Of a DNA stretch of 64,000 nt, positions 36,257 to 45,867 are shown piece after piece. Origin of the DNA: RHKX01 sp963823275 (GTDB lineage Bacteria; Actinomycetota; Thermoleophilia; Solirubrobacterales; 70-9); the NCBI GenBank assembly GCA_963823275.1, contig CAWGKW010000002.1:248001-312000 (forward strand), written 5' to 3'. The position numbers and the translations under genes are program-made. Under the pieces are notes generated by a model that was not told the origin of the DNA, ran no database searches, and saw nothing but the letters and a program-made list of their open reading frames with translations. The number at the start of each line of letters is the position of its first letter. The first letter of the stretch is position 1.

Positions 36257-39106
36257 TCAGCCGCAGCCGGTGTTGTTGCCGCAGCTGGTGCAGGTGTAAC
36301 AGGACCCCGTCCGCTGCATCATGCCGCCGCACTGATCGCAGGCCGGGCCGAGCTCGAGCTCCCGGGTCATCCGCACCGGAACCACCGGGGGAGTGTCGGT
36401 CATCGCGGCCGCGGCGGGCTGTGATGAGCCGGGCTTGGCCGAGCCACCGGAGCCGGGGACGCCGGGACCGGCTTCCGGGTGGGCACCGTTGCCGTTGCCA
36501 TTGCCGTTCGCCGGGCCGGCCGTGTCGGGGCTGAACAGGGCCTGCTGGGCGTCCTTCCGGGCTCGGACGTCCTTGGTCAGGATGCCGAGGTCCTCGTGCA
36601 GGTCGATGTCCTCGATGAACCGGCTCGCGAGCCAGCGCATGATGTAGTCGGGCATCGACTTGGCGAACGGGATCTCCTGGTTTTTGGTCATGCCCTCCGG
36701 GTCGAAGCGCATGTAGCTGAACTTGTTGACCAGGACCTCGAGGGGCACGCCGTACTGCAGGCCGATCGAGACCGCCGTCGCGAACGCGTTCATCATCCCG
36801 CGCAGGGTCGAGCCCTCCTTGCCGATGTCGGTCAGGAAGATCTCCCCGACCGAGCCGTCCTCGTACTTGCCGGCGGTGATGTAGCCCTCTTGCCCCGCGA
36901 TCGAGAACTTGTGGGTCAGCGACTGGCGCTCGGCGGGCATCCGGCGACGGACCGGAACCGGCTGCACTTCCTCGAGGACCTCGTCGGCCGTGTCCTGGGC
37001 GTCGGTGCGCAGGGCCTGCGCGGTCTTCGAGCCGTCCCGGTAGATCGCGAGCGCCTTCAGGCCGCCCTTCCAGCCCTCCGTGTAGGCGTCGGCGATGTCG
37101 GCTACCGATGCCGTCTCCGGCAGGTTGACGGTCTTTGAGATCGCGCCGCTGAGGAACGGCTGCGTCGCCGACATCATCTGGATGTGGCCCATGTGGCTGA
37201 TCGCCCGCTCGCCGACGGCGACGTCGAACACCGGCAGGTGCCCGTCCTCGAGGCCGGGGGCGCCGACGATCGTGCCCTGATCGTTGATGTAGGCGGTGAT
37301 CTGCTCTGAGGCCTCCTCGGAGTAGCCGAGCGTCTTCAGGGCCAGCGGCACCGAGCGGTTGACGATCGTCATCGATCCGCCGCCGACCAGCTCCTTGTAC
37401 TTGACGAGCGAGAAGTCGGGTTCGATCCCCGTCGTGTCGCAGTCCATCAGGAAGCTGATCGTGCCGGTCGGGGCCAGCACCGTCGCCTGGGCGTTGCGGT
37501 AGCCGTGCTCGTCGCCGAGTGCGACCGCCTCCTCCCAGGAGCGCCGAGCGGCCGCCAGCAGTTCGCCATCGGCGATCTGACCGTCGGGAATCTCGTAGGC
37601 GGCGTCACGGTGCATGCGCATCACGTTGTTGTGCGGCTCACGGTTCTTCTCGTACTCCTCGTAGGGGCCGATCGCGGCGGCCACCTCGGCCGACCTGCGG
37701 TACCCGCGGCCGGTCATCAGCGCGGTGATCGCGGCGGCGACGGCGCGGCCGTCGTCGGAGTCGTAGGGCATGCCGTTCGACATCAGGAACGCGCCGAGGT
37801 TGGCGTAGCCGAGGCCGAGCTGACGGAAGCGGCGCGCGTTGGCGCCGATCTCCTCGGTCGGGTAGCTCGACGGGCCGACGACGATCTCCTGGGCGAGCAG
37901 CACGATGTCGACCGTGTGCTCGAACTCGGCGGTGTCGAAGGTGCCGTCGGGCCGGCGGAACTTCATCAGGTTGATCGACGCCAGGTTGCAGGCCGAGTCG
38001 TCGACGTGCATGTATTCACTGCACGGATTACTGGCGTTGATCCGGCCCGACTCCGGGCAGGTGTGCCAGTCGTTGATGATCGTGTCGAACTGGACCCCCG
38101 GATCGGCGCAGCGCCAGGCGGCCTCCGAGAGCTGGTTGAGCAGGTCGCGGGCGGGCAGCGTCCTGATCGTCGAGCCGTCCTTGCGCGCCGTCAGGTCCCA
38201 GTCGGAGTCGGCCTCGACGGCCTGCATGAACTCGTCGGTGATTCGCACCGAGTTGTTGGCGTTCTGGTACTGGATCGAGGTGAATCCCTCACCGTCGATC
38301 GACATGTCGAAGCCGGCGTCGCGAAGGGCGGCTGCCTTGTCCTCCTCCTTGGCCTTGCACCAGATGAAGTCCTCGATGTCGGGATGGTCGATGTCGAGGA
38401 CGACCATCTTTGCGGCGCGGCGGGTCTTGCCGCCGGACTTGATCGTGCCGGCCCAGGCGTCGGCGCCGCGCATGAACGAGACCGGGCCCGAGGCGTAGCC
38501 GCCCTTGCTGAGCTGCTCGGTCGAGCCGCGGATGTTGGAGAGGTTGATGCCGGAGCCGGAGCCGCCGCGGAAGATCGTGCCCTCCTTGGTGTTCCAGGCG
38601 AGGATCGACTCCATCGTGTCCTCGACGCTGAGGATGAAGCAGGCCGAGCACTGCGGGTTCTCCTCGAAGCCGACGTTGAACCAGACCGGTGAGTTGAAGG
38701 CGGCCTTCTGGTGCAACAGGATGTGGGTCAGCTCGGCCTCGAAGGCGTCGGCGTCGGCGGGCGTCGAGAAGTAGCCGTGCTCGCGGCCCCAGCCGGCGAT
38801 GGTGCCGGAGACGCGACCGATCATCTGCTTGACCGAGCGCTCACGCTCCGGCGAGCCGAGCGGCCCGCGGAAGTACTTCTGGGCGACGATGTTGGTCGCG
38901 TTCTGCGACCAGGTCACCGGAAACTCGACCTGGCGCTGCTCGAAGGCCGGCGCCGCGGGGTCGCCGATGATGGCGTCGCGCACCTCCCAGACGACCTCAT
39001 CGAACGGATGGACCCCCTCGGACGTGAACCGGCGATCGATCGTCAGCCCTCCGTCGGCGACCTTCGCGGTCGCGTCGATCGTCGTCTCAGAAACTGCCTT
39101 CGTCAT
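36257..39106 (-). CDS. nrdJ: Adenosylcobalamin-dependent (class II) ribonucleotide reductase
   Basis: It reduces ribonucleotides to deoxyribonucleotides using coenzyme B12. The 949-residue protein shows the N-terminal KAAFNSPVWFNVG and CSACFILSVEDTMESI, GGSGSGINLSNIRG, the active-site NPCSEYMHVDDSACNL, and ATVLAPTGTISFLMDCDTTGIEPDF. The C-terminus ends in a Cys-rich zinc-ribbon (CDQCGGMM, CYTCTSCG). A Gly/Ser/Pro-rich linker precedes it. The ATG at 39106 has an AGGGAG site about 7 nt upstream. I saw no cobalamin riboswitch or clear NrdR box upstream. Confidence 0.95.
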   Translation of the reverse strand: MTKAVSETTIDATAKVADGGLTIDRRFTSEGVHPFDEVVWEVRDAIIGDPAAPAFEQRQVEFPVTWSQNATNIVAQKYFRGPLGSPERERSVKQMIGRVSGTIAGWGREHGYFSTPADADAFEAELTHILLHQKAAFNSPVWFNVGFEENPQCSACFILSVEDTMESILAWNTKEGTIFRGGSGSGINLSNIRGSTEQLSKGGYASGPVSFMRGADAWAGTIKSGGKTRRAAKMVVLDIDHPDIEDFIWCKAKEEDKAAALRDAGFDMSIDGEGFTSIQYQNANNSVRITDEFMQAVEADSDWDLTARKDGSTIRTLPARDLLNQLSEAAWRCADPGVQFDTIINDWHTCPESGRINASNPCSEYMHVDDSACNLASINLMKFRRPDGTFDTAEFEHTVDIVLLAQEIVVGPSSYPTEEIGANARRFRQLGLGYANLGAFLMSNGMPYDSDDGRAVAAAITALMTGRGYRRSAEVAAAIGPYEEYEKNREPHNNVMRMHRDAAYEIPDGQIADGELLAAARRSWEEAVALGDEHGYRNAQATVLAPTGTISFLMDCDTTGIEPDFSLVKYKELVGGGSMTIVNRSVPLALKTLGYSEEASEQITAYINDQGTIVGAPGLEDGHLPVFDVAVGERAISHMGHIQMMSATQPFLSGAISKTVNLPETASVADIADAYTEGWKGGLKALAIYRDGSKTAQALRTDAQDTADEVLEEVQPVPVRRRMPAERQSLTHKFSIAGQEGYITAGKYEDGSVGEIFLTDIGKEGSTLRGMMNAFATAVSIGLQYGVPLEVLVNKFSYMRFDPEGMTKNQEIPFAKSMPDYIMRWLASRFIEDIDLHEDLGILTKDVRARKDAQQALFSPDTAGPANGNGNGNGAHPEAGPGVPGSGGSAKPGSSQPAAAAMTDTPPVVPVRMTRELELGPACDQCGGMMQRTGSCYTCTSCGNNTGCG

Positions 39107-39410
39107 CTCTTCTCCCTCATGAACGCCTTCAAATTGGTAACGCGGGATGGTTGCGATTGAGTCGGACGTAACAAGCTTCGCGAGAACGTCCCAAACGGTC
39201 GAAATGGATCCCACGAGGCTTCCGTGGGACTGCTTGCGGTCAGAGTAGGGGCGGGCGTCGGCGGGCCTCCGCGGCTTCTCCGCAAACCCGGGAAAACGAA
39301 GCCGCTGAGACCCCCTGCGACACCACGCATTTTACGGGGTCGGAGCGCTCGGCACCACCCCCGCGGCGCGATCCATGCCGCTGATTTGTCGCGAGGGGGA
39401 TAATCGGTTC
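39107..39410. other. Divergent intergenic region upstream of nrdJ and the HlyIII gene
   Basis: No gene is supported in these 304 bp. A 7-bp perfect hairpin (TCCCACG 39209-39215 with CGTGGGA 39223-39229) lies about 105 nt upstream of nrdJ. The segment should contain both promoters, but I could not assign -35/-10 boxes with confidence. Confidence 0.4.
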
Positions 39411-40253
39411 ATGACCGAAGGGATGCGCAAGGCAGCGGACGCGAGCCGCGAGCGGGCGACGGCCGCCCGCGAGGCGATGGGCGAACGCCTCGACGCCGCC
39501 AAGGAGGCCACCGCCCAGCGGATGGAGGCGACCGGCGAGCGGGTCGAGGCCGCCAAGGTCGCCACGGGCGAACGCGTCGACGCCGCCAAGGCCGCCGCGC
39601 TCGAGCTTCACCAGAAGGTCAAGCCGAAGCTGCGCGGCGTCATCCACGAGTACTCCTTTCCCGTTTCGCTCGTCGCCGGCGGCCTGCTCGTCTACTTCGC
39701 TGCGGGCGGGCGCGAGCGCCTGGCTCTCGCGATCTACGCGATCTCGCTCTCTGCTCTGCTCGGCACGAGCGCCATCTACCACCGCGTCAACTGGAAGCGA
39801 CCCACCTCGCGGATGTGGATGCGCCGACTCGACCACTCGATGATCTTCCTGTTGATAGCGGGCACCGTGACGCCGTTCCTCGTGCTGGTCGTCGGCGGCA
39901 CTCTCGCCACCGCGCTTCTGATCGCCGTCTGGGCCGGTGCGCTCGCGGGGATCTTCGTCGAGATCGTCTGGGTCAACTCACCTCGCTGGGTCTCCGCGGC
40001 GGTCTATCTGACCGTGGGCTGGATCGGCGCGATCGCGTTCCCCTCGATCGTCGCCAACGCCGGCGTCGGCGCCGGAGCCCTGATCGCCCTCGGCGGCGTC
40101 CTCTACACGATCGGCGCCGTCGTCTACGCGAGGCAGCGACCCGACCCGAGTCCGACCGTCTTCGGCTACCACGAGATCTTCCACGTGCTCGTCGTCGCGG
40201 CGGCGGTCGCTCACTTCACCGCGATCGCCATTTACGCCGCCCCGACGGGTTGA
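39411..40253 (+). CDS. Hemolysin III (PAQR/YqfA) family protein with an amphipathic N-terminal repeat
   Basis: The 280-residue protein has a C-terminal seven-helix HlyIII domain: HEYSFPVSLVAGG, the SAIYHRVNW region with the conserved His, LDHSMIFLLIAGTVTPF, and FHVLVVAAAVAHFTAI with the C-terminal metal-site histidines. Unusually, residues 1-75 are a charged helix with 11-residue repeats such as TGERVEAAKVA and TGERVDAAKAA. The repeat should form an amphipathic or coiled-coil helix on the cytosolic side. The family role is uncertain (membrane lipid homeostasis or zinc enzyme-like). Confidence 0.85.
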   Translation: MTEGMRKAADASRERATAAREAMGERLDAAKEATAQRMEATGERVEAAKVATGERVDAAKAAALELHQKVKPKLRGVIHEYSFPVSLVAGGLLVYFAAGGRERLALAIYAISLSALLGTSAIYHRVNWKRPTSRMWMRRLDHSMIFLLIAGTVTPFLVLVVGGTLATALLIAVWAGALAGIFVEIVWVNSPRWVSAAVYLTVGWIGAIAFPSIVANAGVGAGALIALGGVLYTIGAVVYARQRPDPSPTVFGYHEIFHVLVVAAAVAHFTAIAIYAAPTG

Positions 40254-40276
40254 CCGCGGGCCCAGGTCCGATCCCG

Positions 40277-40912
40277 GTGGCTCGCCCGCTGGCTTTCGAG
40301 GTCGGCCCGATCGCCCGCGGCGAGATGCGATCCGCCGCCCGCGTGCTGGGGGCCGCCTTCCTCGACGACCCGATCTCGACCGCGGTCGGCCCGCGTCGCC
40401 GTGGCCACCGCCGGATCAGCGGCCCGGTCGCGTTCATGGGCATCCTCGTCGCCTCAGATCGCCATGGAGGCCGCGTCCGCGTCGCCCGCCACCCCGAGAC
40501 CGGCCGGGTCGCCGGCGTCAGCATCGCCTTCGAACCCGGCGCCTGGCCGATCCCCGAGGGCGCCGTGGCCTACGAGATCGGCTGGTTGCTCATGGCTGGA
40601 CCGCTGCCTGCGCGGCGTGGCATCGCCTTCGATCGCAAGATCCGGGCCGCCCACGTCGAACACCCGCATATGTATCTGTGGTTTCTGGCCGCGGACCCCG
40701 CCGTTCAGGGCCAGGGCATCGGCAAGGCGCTGCTTGCCGACGTCCACGCCGAAGCAGCCGCCAACGAGGTCCCCACCTACCTGGAGACGGGAACGATGGC
40801 CAACGTCACCTACTACGCCTCCGTCGGATACGAGGTGATCGGCGAGATCGCCCTCTCGAGCGGCGAGCCGATGTGGCTGATGGAGCGGCGCCTGATCGGG
40901 GTGGATTCCTGA
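40277..40912 (+). CDS. GNAT-family N-acetyltransferase
   Basis: The 211-residue protein shows the acetyl-CoA-binding motif A in WFLAADPAVQGQGIGKALL (Q-x-x-G-x-G/A) and the C-terminal YYASVGYEVIGEIALSSGEPMWLM strand pair typical of GNATs. The start is taken as GTG 40277; a TTG overlapping the HlyIII stop at 40250 is an alternative. The substrate is unknown. Between its stop and the next gene, 40913-41008 has coding-like codons but no complete gene. Confidence 0.85.
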   Translation: MARPLAFEVGPIARGEMRSAARVLGAAFLDDPISTAVGPRRRGHRRISGPVAFMGILVASDRHGGRVRVARHPETGRVAGVSIAFEPGAWPIPEGAVAYEIGWLLMAGPLPARRGIAFDRKIRAAHVEHPHMYLWFLAADPAVQGQGIGKALLADVHAEAAANEVPTYLETGTMANVTYYASVGYEVIGEIALSSGEPMWLMERRLIGVDS

Positions 40913-41008
40913 AGCATTCGGGCGAGCAGCTCAGCCCCGACCAGAAGGAAGAGGTCTTCGGCGTGTTGCGCAGGGCCGACGAAAAGGCCGTCTGCGCCGC
41001 GCTGCGCG

Positions 41009-41921
41009 CTAGGCGCCAAGTTGCCGGCGCAGCTCGGCCGCAACCGCCGCGGGATCGTCGTGCACCTCCGCCCAGGTGAAGCGGATTACCCGGAAACCCC
41101 GGCTCTCGAGTTCCGCCTGCCGGCTGAGGTCGGAGGCAATCTGCGCCGCCGTGTGGTGGGCGGCCCTGACCGTCCAACTCGACGATCAGCCTCGCGTCGC
41201 GCCAGAGCATGTCCGGCCGGAAGCGGCCGACCCGGGCGTTCGGCTCCGGAAGCGGAAGTCCGTAGCGTTCGCAGAGCAGGACGAACTCGCGCTCGAAGCC
41301 GTTGGCGCAGCGAGCGAGCTGCGGCAGGTGGGCAGCCATCGCAGCTCGCACGGCGGTGGTGCCGGTCCGGCCGGGCCCGAGATCGGCGTGCAACGCGGTG
41401 AGGTCGAGTGCGACATCGAACTCGGCCCGCGCCAGGACGAGCCGCAGCGCGTTTCGGCTGAGCGCGGGCGCGGCGGCAAGCAGTGCGTCGGGCAGGGAAG
41501 CCACCGGTAGACGGCGATGCCAGGTCCGCTCCACCCGAGCGGGGTGGCGGATGCGGATGCCCGGCCTGCACCTCGAGCGACCCGGCGCGTCGATGTCGAT
41601 GGGGTTCGGGCGACGGTTCAGCAGGCCCAGCCACCAGAGGCCGGTCAAGCCTCCGAGCGCGGAGCCGGGACCGGCGTAGAGCAGCGCGGCGGCGAGCTCA
41701 CCCTCCCCGCCGAGCTCCTCTCGACCCCACGCGTAGACGCCGGGCAGGCTGGGATGCAGGCGACCGGAGCGAACCCAACTCCGGATTCTCGCCGCCGAGA
41801 ATCCGGCGGCCAACAGCTGGCGTCGCGCGATCGCCCAGAACTGGCGGCTGGCCAACTCAACCGCCCGCTTCGCCGCCAATTGCTGACCACTGAGGTCATC
41901 GAATGGCAGTGACGGTCCCAT
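41009..41921 (-). CDS. AbiEi-like/DUF559 protein (frameshifted)
   Basis: This is a second member of the family found inside the nuo operon. The N-terminal winged-helix region (ARRQLLAAGFSAARIRSW, LHPSLPGVYAWG) and the start of the DUF559 core (MLWRDARLIVELDG) read in one frame from ATG 41921. The rest of the domain (AAHHTAAQIASDLSRQ, then FRVIRFTWAEVHDDP) reads in another frame to TAG at 41011-41009. One extra base near 41167 explains the shift. It belongs to a cluster of such indels, so a sequence error is more likely than real decay. Confidence 0.7.
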
Positions 41922-41994
41922 CCCGGAGAGGCTGGGACAACGAGGGTCACGGAGCAAGACCAACCCGTGCCGATTCTGCGCCGGAAGCGCGTCG

Positions 41995-42756
41995 TTAGGC
42001 GACGGGGTCGGCGGTCGCCACCCGAGCGCCGTGGCGCTCCTGGGCGGCGGCGATGATCGCGTCGAGCTCGTCGCGTCGATCGGCGCGCAGCAGCTCGATC
42101 GGGTCGGGATCGCCGTTGACGATCTCCTCGAAGAAGGCCTTGCGGTCCTGGTAGGTGGGGAGGGTGCCCTTCGCCCAGCCGCGGACCTCGTTGAGGATCC
42201 CGGCGAGGTCCGCGTAGGACTCGCCGAACATCTCCGAGATCTCGCGCTTCATCCGCTTCGCCAGCGCCGGAGAGGCGCCGGCGGTCGAGATCGCGATCGC
42301 CAGCGGCCCGGTGCGGACGATCGCGGGCAGGATGAAGTTGCAGAGCGAGGGGACGTCGACGACGTTGGCGAGCATCGCCCTCTCCTCGGCGACGTCGTAG
42401 ACGGCGATGTTGACGTCGGTGTCGTCGGTGGCGGCGATCACCATGAACTTGCCCTCGAGATCGGCGGGCTCGAACTCCCGCTCGATCCACTCGATCGAGC
42501 CCTCCGCGGCGAGCGCCCGGACGGGATCGCAGACCTCGGGGGCGACGAGGACGACGTCGCCGTCGCAGGCGAGCAGGCCCTCGATCTTCTCGAGCCCGAC
42601 CTCTCCGCCGCCGACGACCAGGCACTTGCGGCCGGTCAGCCTCAGGCAGGCGATGTAGAAGGGGGTCTCGAGCATCCCCCGCACGCAGGATTGGTCGCAG
42701 ATCCCCCTGCGGAACTGGCAGACGCATTCCTTGCCGGGGTAGCTCTGGGCGGGCAT
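41995..42756 (-). CDS. Met8/CysG-N-type precorrin-2 dehydrogenase (siroheme synthesis) with a Cys-rich N-terminus
   Basis: The 253-residue protein has the NAD-binding motif [19 protein letters not shown], then LVAPEV and [22 protein letters not shown]. The siroheme-synthase signature continues with [28 protein letters not shown] and [14 protein letters not shown]. It should oxidise precorrin-2 to sirohydrochlorin and may insert iron. Before the conserved part is a 27-residue extension with Cys 11, 13, 20 and 24. An internal ATG at 42675 ([11 protein letters not shown]) would remove it. It is divergent from topA. Confidence 0.88.
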
Positions 42757-42905
42757 CTGCCGAAGCGTAGGGGAGGCGGAGCGTGGGCGGCCGGGAGAGG
42801 GGGCCGATCGGGTGGATGCGTCGATCCGGTTCGGGGCGGTTGCTACAGTCGCCGCCGCCTACCCCAGCTGGAATCCGGGGCCCGGACGAGTCAAAGGAAA
42901 CGGCC

Positions 42906-45213
42906 ATGCGCCTGATCGTCACCGAGAAGAACAACAGCGCCAAGAAGATCGCCGAGATCCTCGGCAAGGGCGAAGCCAAGGCTGACGCCGCCTACAAGGT
43001 GTCCGTTCTACACGTGGGGAGAGGGCGATGACGCGCAGATGACCGTCGGCCTCAAGGGCCACGTCCTCAACCCGGCTTTCCCCGAGGGTTACTCGAACTG
43101 GCAGAAGATCGATCCGAAGACGCTGATCGACGCCGAGTTGGTCACCGAGGCGACCGACAAGAACGTCGTCAAGGCGGTCCGCAAGCTCGCCAAGGATGCA
43201 GAGACGGTCGTGATCGCAACCGACTTCGACCGCGAGGGCGAGCTGATCGGCCTCGAGGCGCTGCGCGAGATCCTCGATGTCAACCCCGGCGTCGAGGCCA
43301 CGGTCAAGCGGGCCCGCTACTCCGCTCTGACCAAGGACGAGATCGAGCGCGCCTTCGACGACCTCGACGTCCTCTCCTACGACCTCGCCCACGCTGCGCA
43401 GACGCGCGGTGAGATCGACCTGATCTGGGGAGCCACCCTGACCCGCGCGGTCTCGCTGGCGACCCGTCGCTTCGGCTCCAACTTCCTCTCGGTCGGTCGC
43501 GTTCAGAGTCCGACCCTCGGCCTGATCGTCGAGCGCGAGCTCGAGCGCCGCGCCCACGTCGCCGTCCCTTCTGGGAGGTCTTCGCCAAGTTCACCCACGC
43601 CGACGGATCCTTCGAGGCCCATCACAAGACCGACAAGTTCTGGGAGAAGCCCGAGGCCGAGGCAGCCCTCGCCTCGACCGATTCGCCCGGAATCGTCACC
43701 GAGCTGAGCAAGCGCAAGAACACCCGCAAGCCGCCGACTCCCTACAACACGACCGCCTTCGCCACCGACGCCTCGAGCCGCCTCGGCATCCCGCCCTCGC
43801 GGGCGATGCGGAGTCGCCGAGGATCTCTACATGGACGGGTTCATCTCCTACCCGCGTACCGACAACACCGTCTACCCGGTGTCGCTGCCGCTTCGCGAGC
43901 TGGTGACCTCGCTGGTCAAGATCCCCGAGTTCTCGGCCTCGAAGGGCCTGCTCGACGGCGAGCTGACGGCGACCCGCGGCAAGAAGGAGACGACCGACCA
44001 CCCGCCGATCTACCCGACTCAGGCCGTCTACCCGAACGCTCTCGACGGCGTCCACCGGCGCGTCTACGAGCTGATCGTGCGGCGCTTCCTCGCCACCTTC
44101 AGCCCGCCGATGATCACCGAGTCGGCCCGTGCCGACATCCAGGCCGGCACGGAGACCTACTTCGTCCGCGGCTCGATCGTCGTCGACCCGGGCTACGCCG
44201 CGATCTACACCTACGCCCGCTCCGCCGACAACGAGCTGCCCGCCCTCGAGGAAGGCCAGAAGCTCGACCTCGACGGCGCGCCCTGGATGGTCGACAAGGA
44301 GACCCAGCCGCCCTCGCGGATCAGCCAGGGCAAGCTGCTGGAGCTGATGGAGGAACTCGGCCTCGGGACCAAGGCCACCCGCCCCGACATCATCCAGAAG
44401 CTCTACGACCGCGGCTACGTCTACAACAACCCGCCGGAGCCTTCGGAGACCGGGATCGCCATGTTCAAGGCGTTCCGCGAGCACGTGGAGCGGATGGCCA
44501 CCCCGGAGATGACGGCCGAGCTCGAGCGCGACATGGACGAGATCGCCGCCGGCAAGATCAAGCGAGACGACGTCCTGCAGATCAGCCGCGAGATGCTCCA
44601 CGGCACCTACGACGATCTGTTCTCCAAGCGTGAGGATCTCGCCAAGGTGATCTGGGCCGGCATGGACGAGGACAAGTTCATCGGCCCCTGCAAGGTCTGC
44701 GAGACCGCCGGCCGCAAGCACGAGGACGGCTCGCCGAACCGGCTGCGGATCATCGAGATGAGGGGCGGCAAGCGCTTCGTCGGCTGCGAGGGCTACAACC
44801 GCGACGACCCCGAGGACCCCGACTCCTGCACGTTCTCCCGGCCGCTGCCGGGCCGCGGCTACGAGCTCTGGCGGCTCGAGGAGCGCTGCTCGATCTGCGA
44901 CGAGACCCCGCGGCTCAAGGTCAAGGGCTTCCGTGGCCGGCCCTGGAACCTGTGTCTGAACGACGACTGCCCGTCGATGGTGGAGATGCGCGAGAAGCGC
45001 GCCGAGCGCCAGAAGGCAAAGGAGGAGGCGGCCGAGCGCAAGAAGCAGGCCGAGGCTGCCGGCATCACCTCGGAGACGAACGGCAAGTCGAAGAAGGGCA
45101 AGGGCGGCGCCCGCAAGAAGGCGCCGACCACCACCACGCGGACCAAACGGGCCGGCGCCCGATCGTCGACCGGTGGCGCGGCCAAGTCCCGGTCCCGAAG
45201 CGGCTCATCCTGA
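42906..45213 (+). CDS. topA: DNA topoisomerase I, type IA, archaeal-like (frameshifted)
   Basis: It relaxes negative supercoils. Pieces in three registers join into one protein of about 768 residues. The Toprim domain starts MRLIVTEKNNSAKKIAEIL and continues with MTVGLKGHVLNPAFP and IATDFDREGELIGLEAL. The active-site tyrosine is in DGFISYPRTDNTVYP. The C-terminus has Cys pairs (CKVCET, CSICDE, CLNDDC) and a Lys/Arg tail. The N-terminal blocks match archaeal-type TopA rather than the bacterial VIVESPAKAKTI form. Single-base changes near 43002 (extra T), 43568 (missing C) and 43812 (extra A) break the frame; correcting them restores a continuous family match. The neighbours tmk and holB fit a core-gene locus. 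Confidence 0.85.
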
Positions 45214-45244
45214 TCCGGCGTCGCTGAGCCCGTTGGCCTGACCC

Positions 45245-45867
45245 GTGTTCGTCACCCTCGAAGGAGTCGACGGCGCCGGCAAGAGCACGCAGGCCGGCCT
45301 GCTCGCCGAGGCCCTGGGCCCGGCGACGTTGCTGCTTCGGGAGCCCGGCGGCACCCCTGCGGGCGAGCGGCTCCGCGACCTGCTCAAGGATGCCTCGGTC
45401 GAGCTCACCCCACGGGCCGAGCTGATGTTGTTCTGCGCGGCTCGGGCCGAGCTGGTCGAGCGGGTGATCGCGCCGGCGATCGAGGCGGGTCGTGACGTCG
45501 TCTGCGATCGCTTCGTCGACTCGACCGTCGCCTACCAGGGCGGCGCGCGGGGTCTCGACGACGGTCTCGTCGAGACCCTCAACGCGGCGGCGGTTCGAGG
45601 GCTGCATGCCTGATCGCACGATCCTGCTGCGCGCCGACACCGGCCTGGCGGTCGAGCGGGCTCGACGGGCGCTGCGAGTCACCGATCTCGGATCGCTTCG
45701 AGTCCGAGGGCATCGGCTTTCAGGAGCGGATCGCGGCCGCCTTCGAGCGGATCGCCGCGGCCGAGCCGGAGCGGATCGTCGTCGTCGACGCCGCCGGCAG
45801 CGTCGCCGACGTCCACGCCCGGGTGCTCGCGGCGCTGGGCCTCCGGGGGCGGGCGGTGACCTCGTGA
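45245..45867 (+). CDS. tmk: Thymidylate kinase (frameshifted)
   Basis: It phosphorylates dTMP to dTDP. The P-loop is in FVTLEGVDGAGKSTQAGLL, followed by REPGGTPAGERLRDLL and DRFVDSTVAYQGGARG. The frame then moves at about 45605 (MPDRTILLRADTGLA) and again near 45690 (RFESEGIGFQERIAAAFE), both insertion-like. The final segment ends at TGA 45865-45867, overlapping the holB start. Repaired length is about 207 residues, normal for Tmk. Both shifts lie in a cluster of indels across 41-50 kb. Confidence 0.85.

Noticed and set aside
39107..39240. Cobalamin riboswitch upstream of nrdJ
   Set aside because: No B12-box-like conserved block was found in the leader; only a short hairpin is visible.
40913..41008. 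Small gene after the acetyltransferase
   Set aside because: Codons look coding-like (QLSPDQKEEVFGVLRRADEK) but there is no start codon with a ribosome site and no end before the DUF559 gene. It may be a relic and was not annotated.
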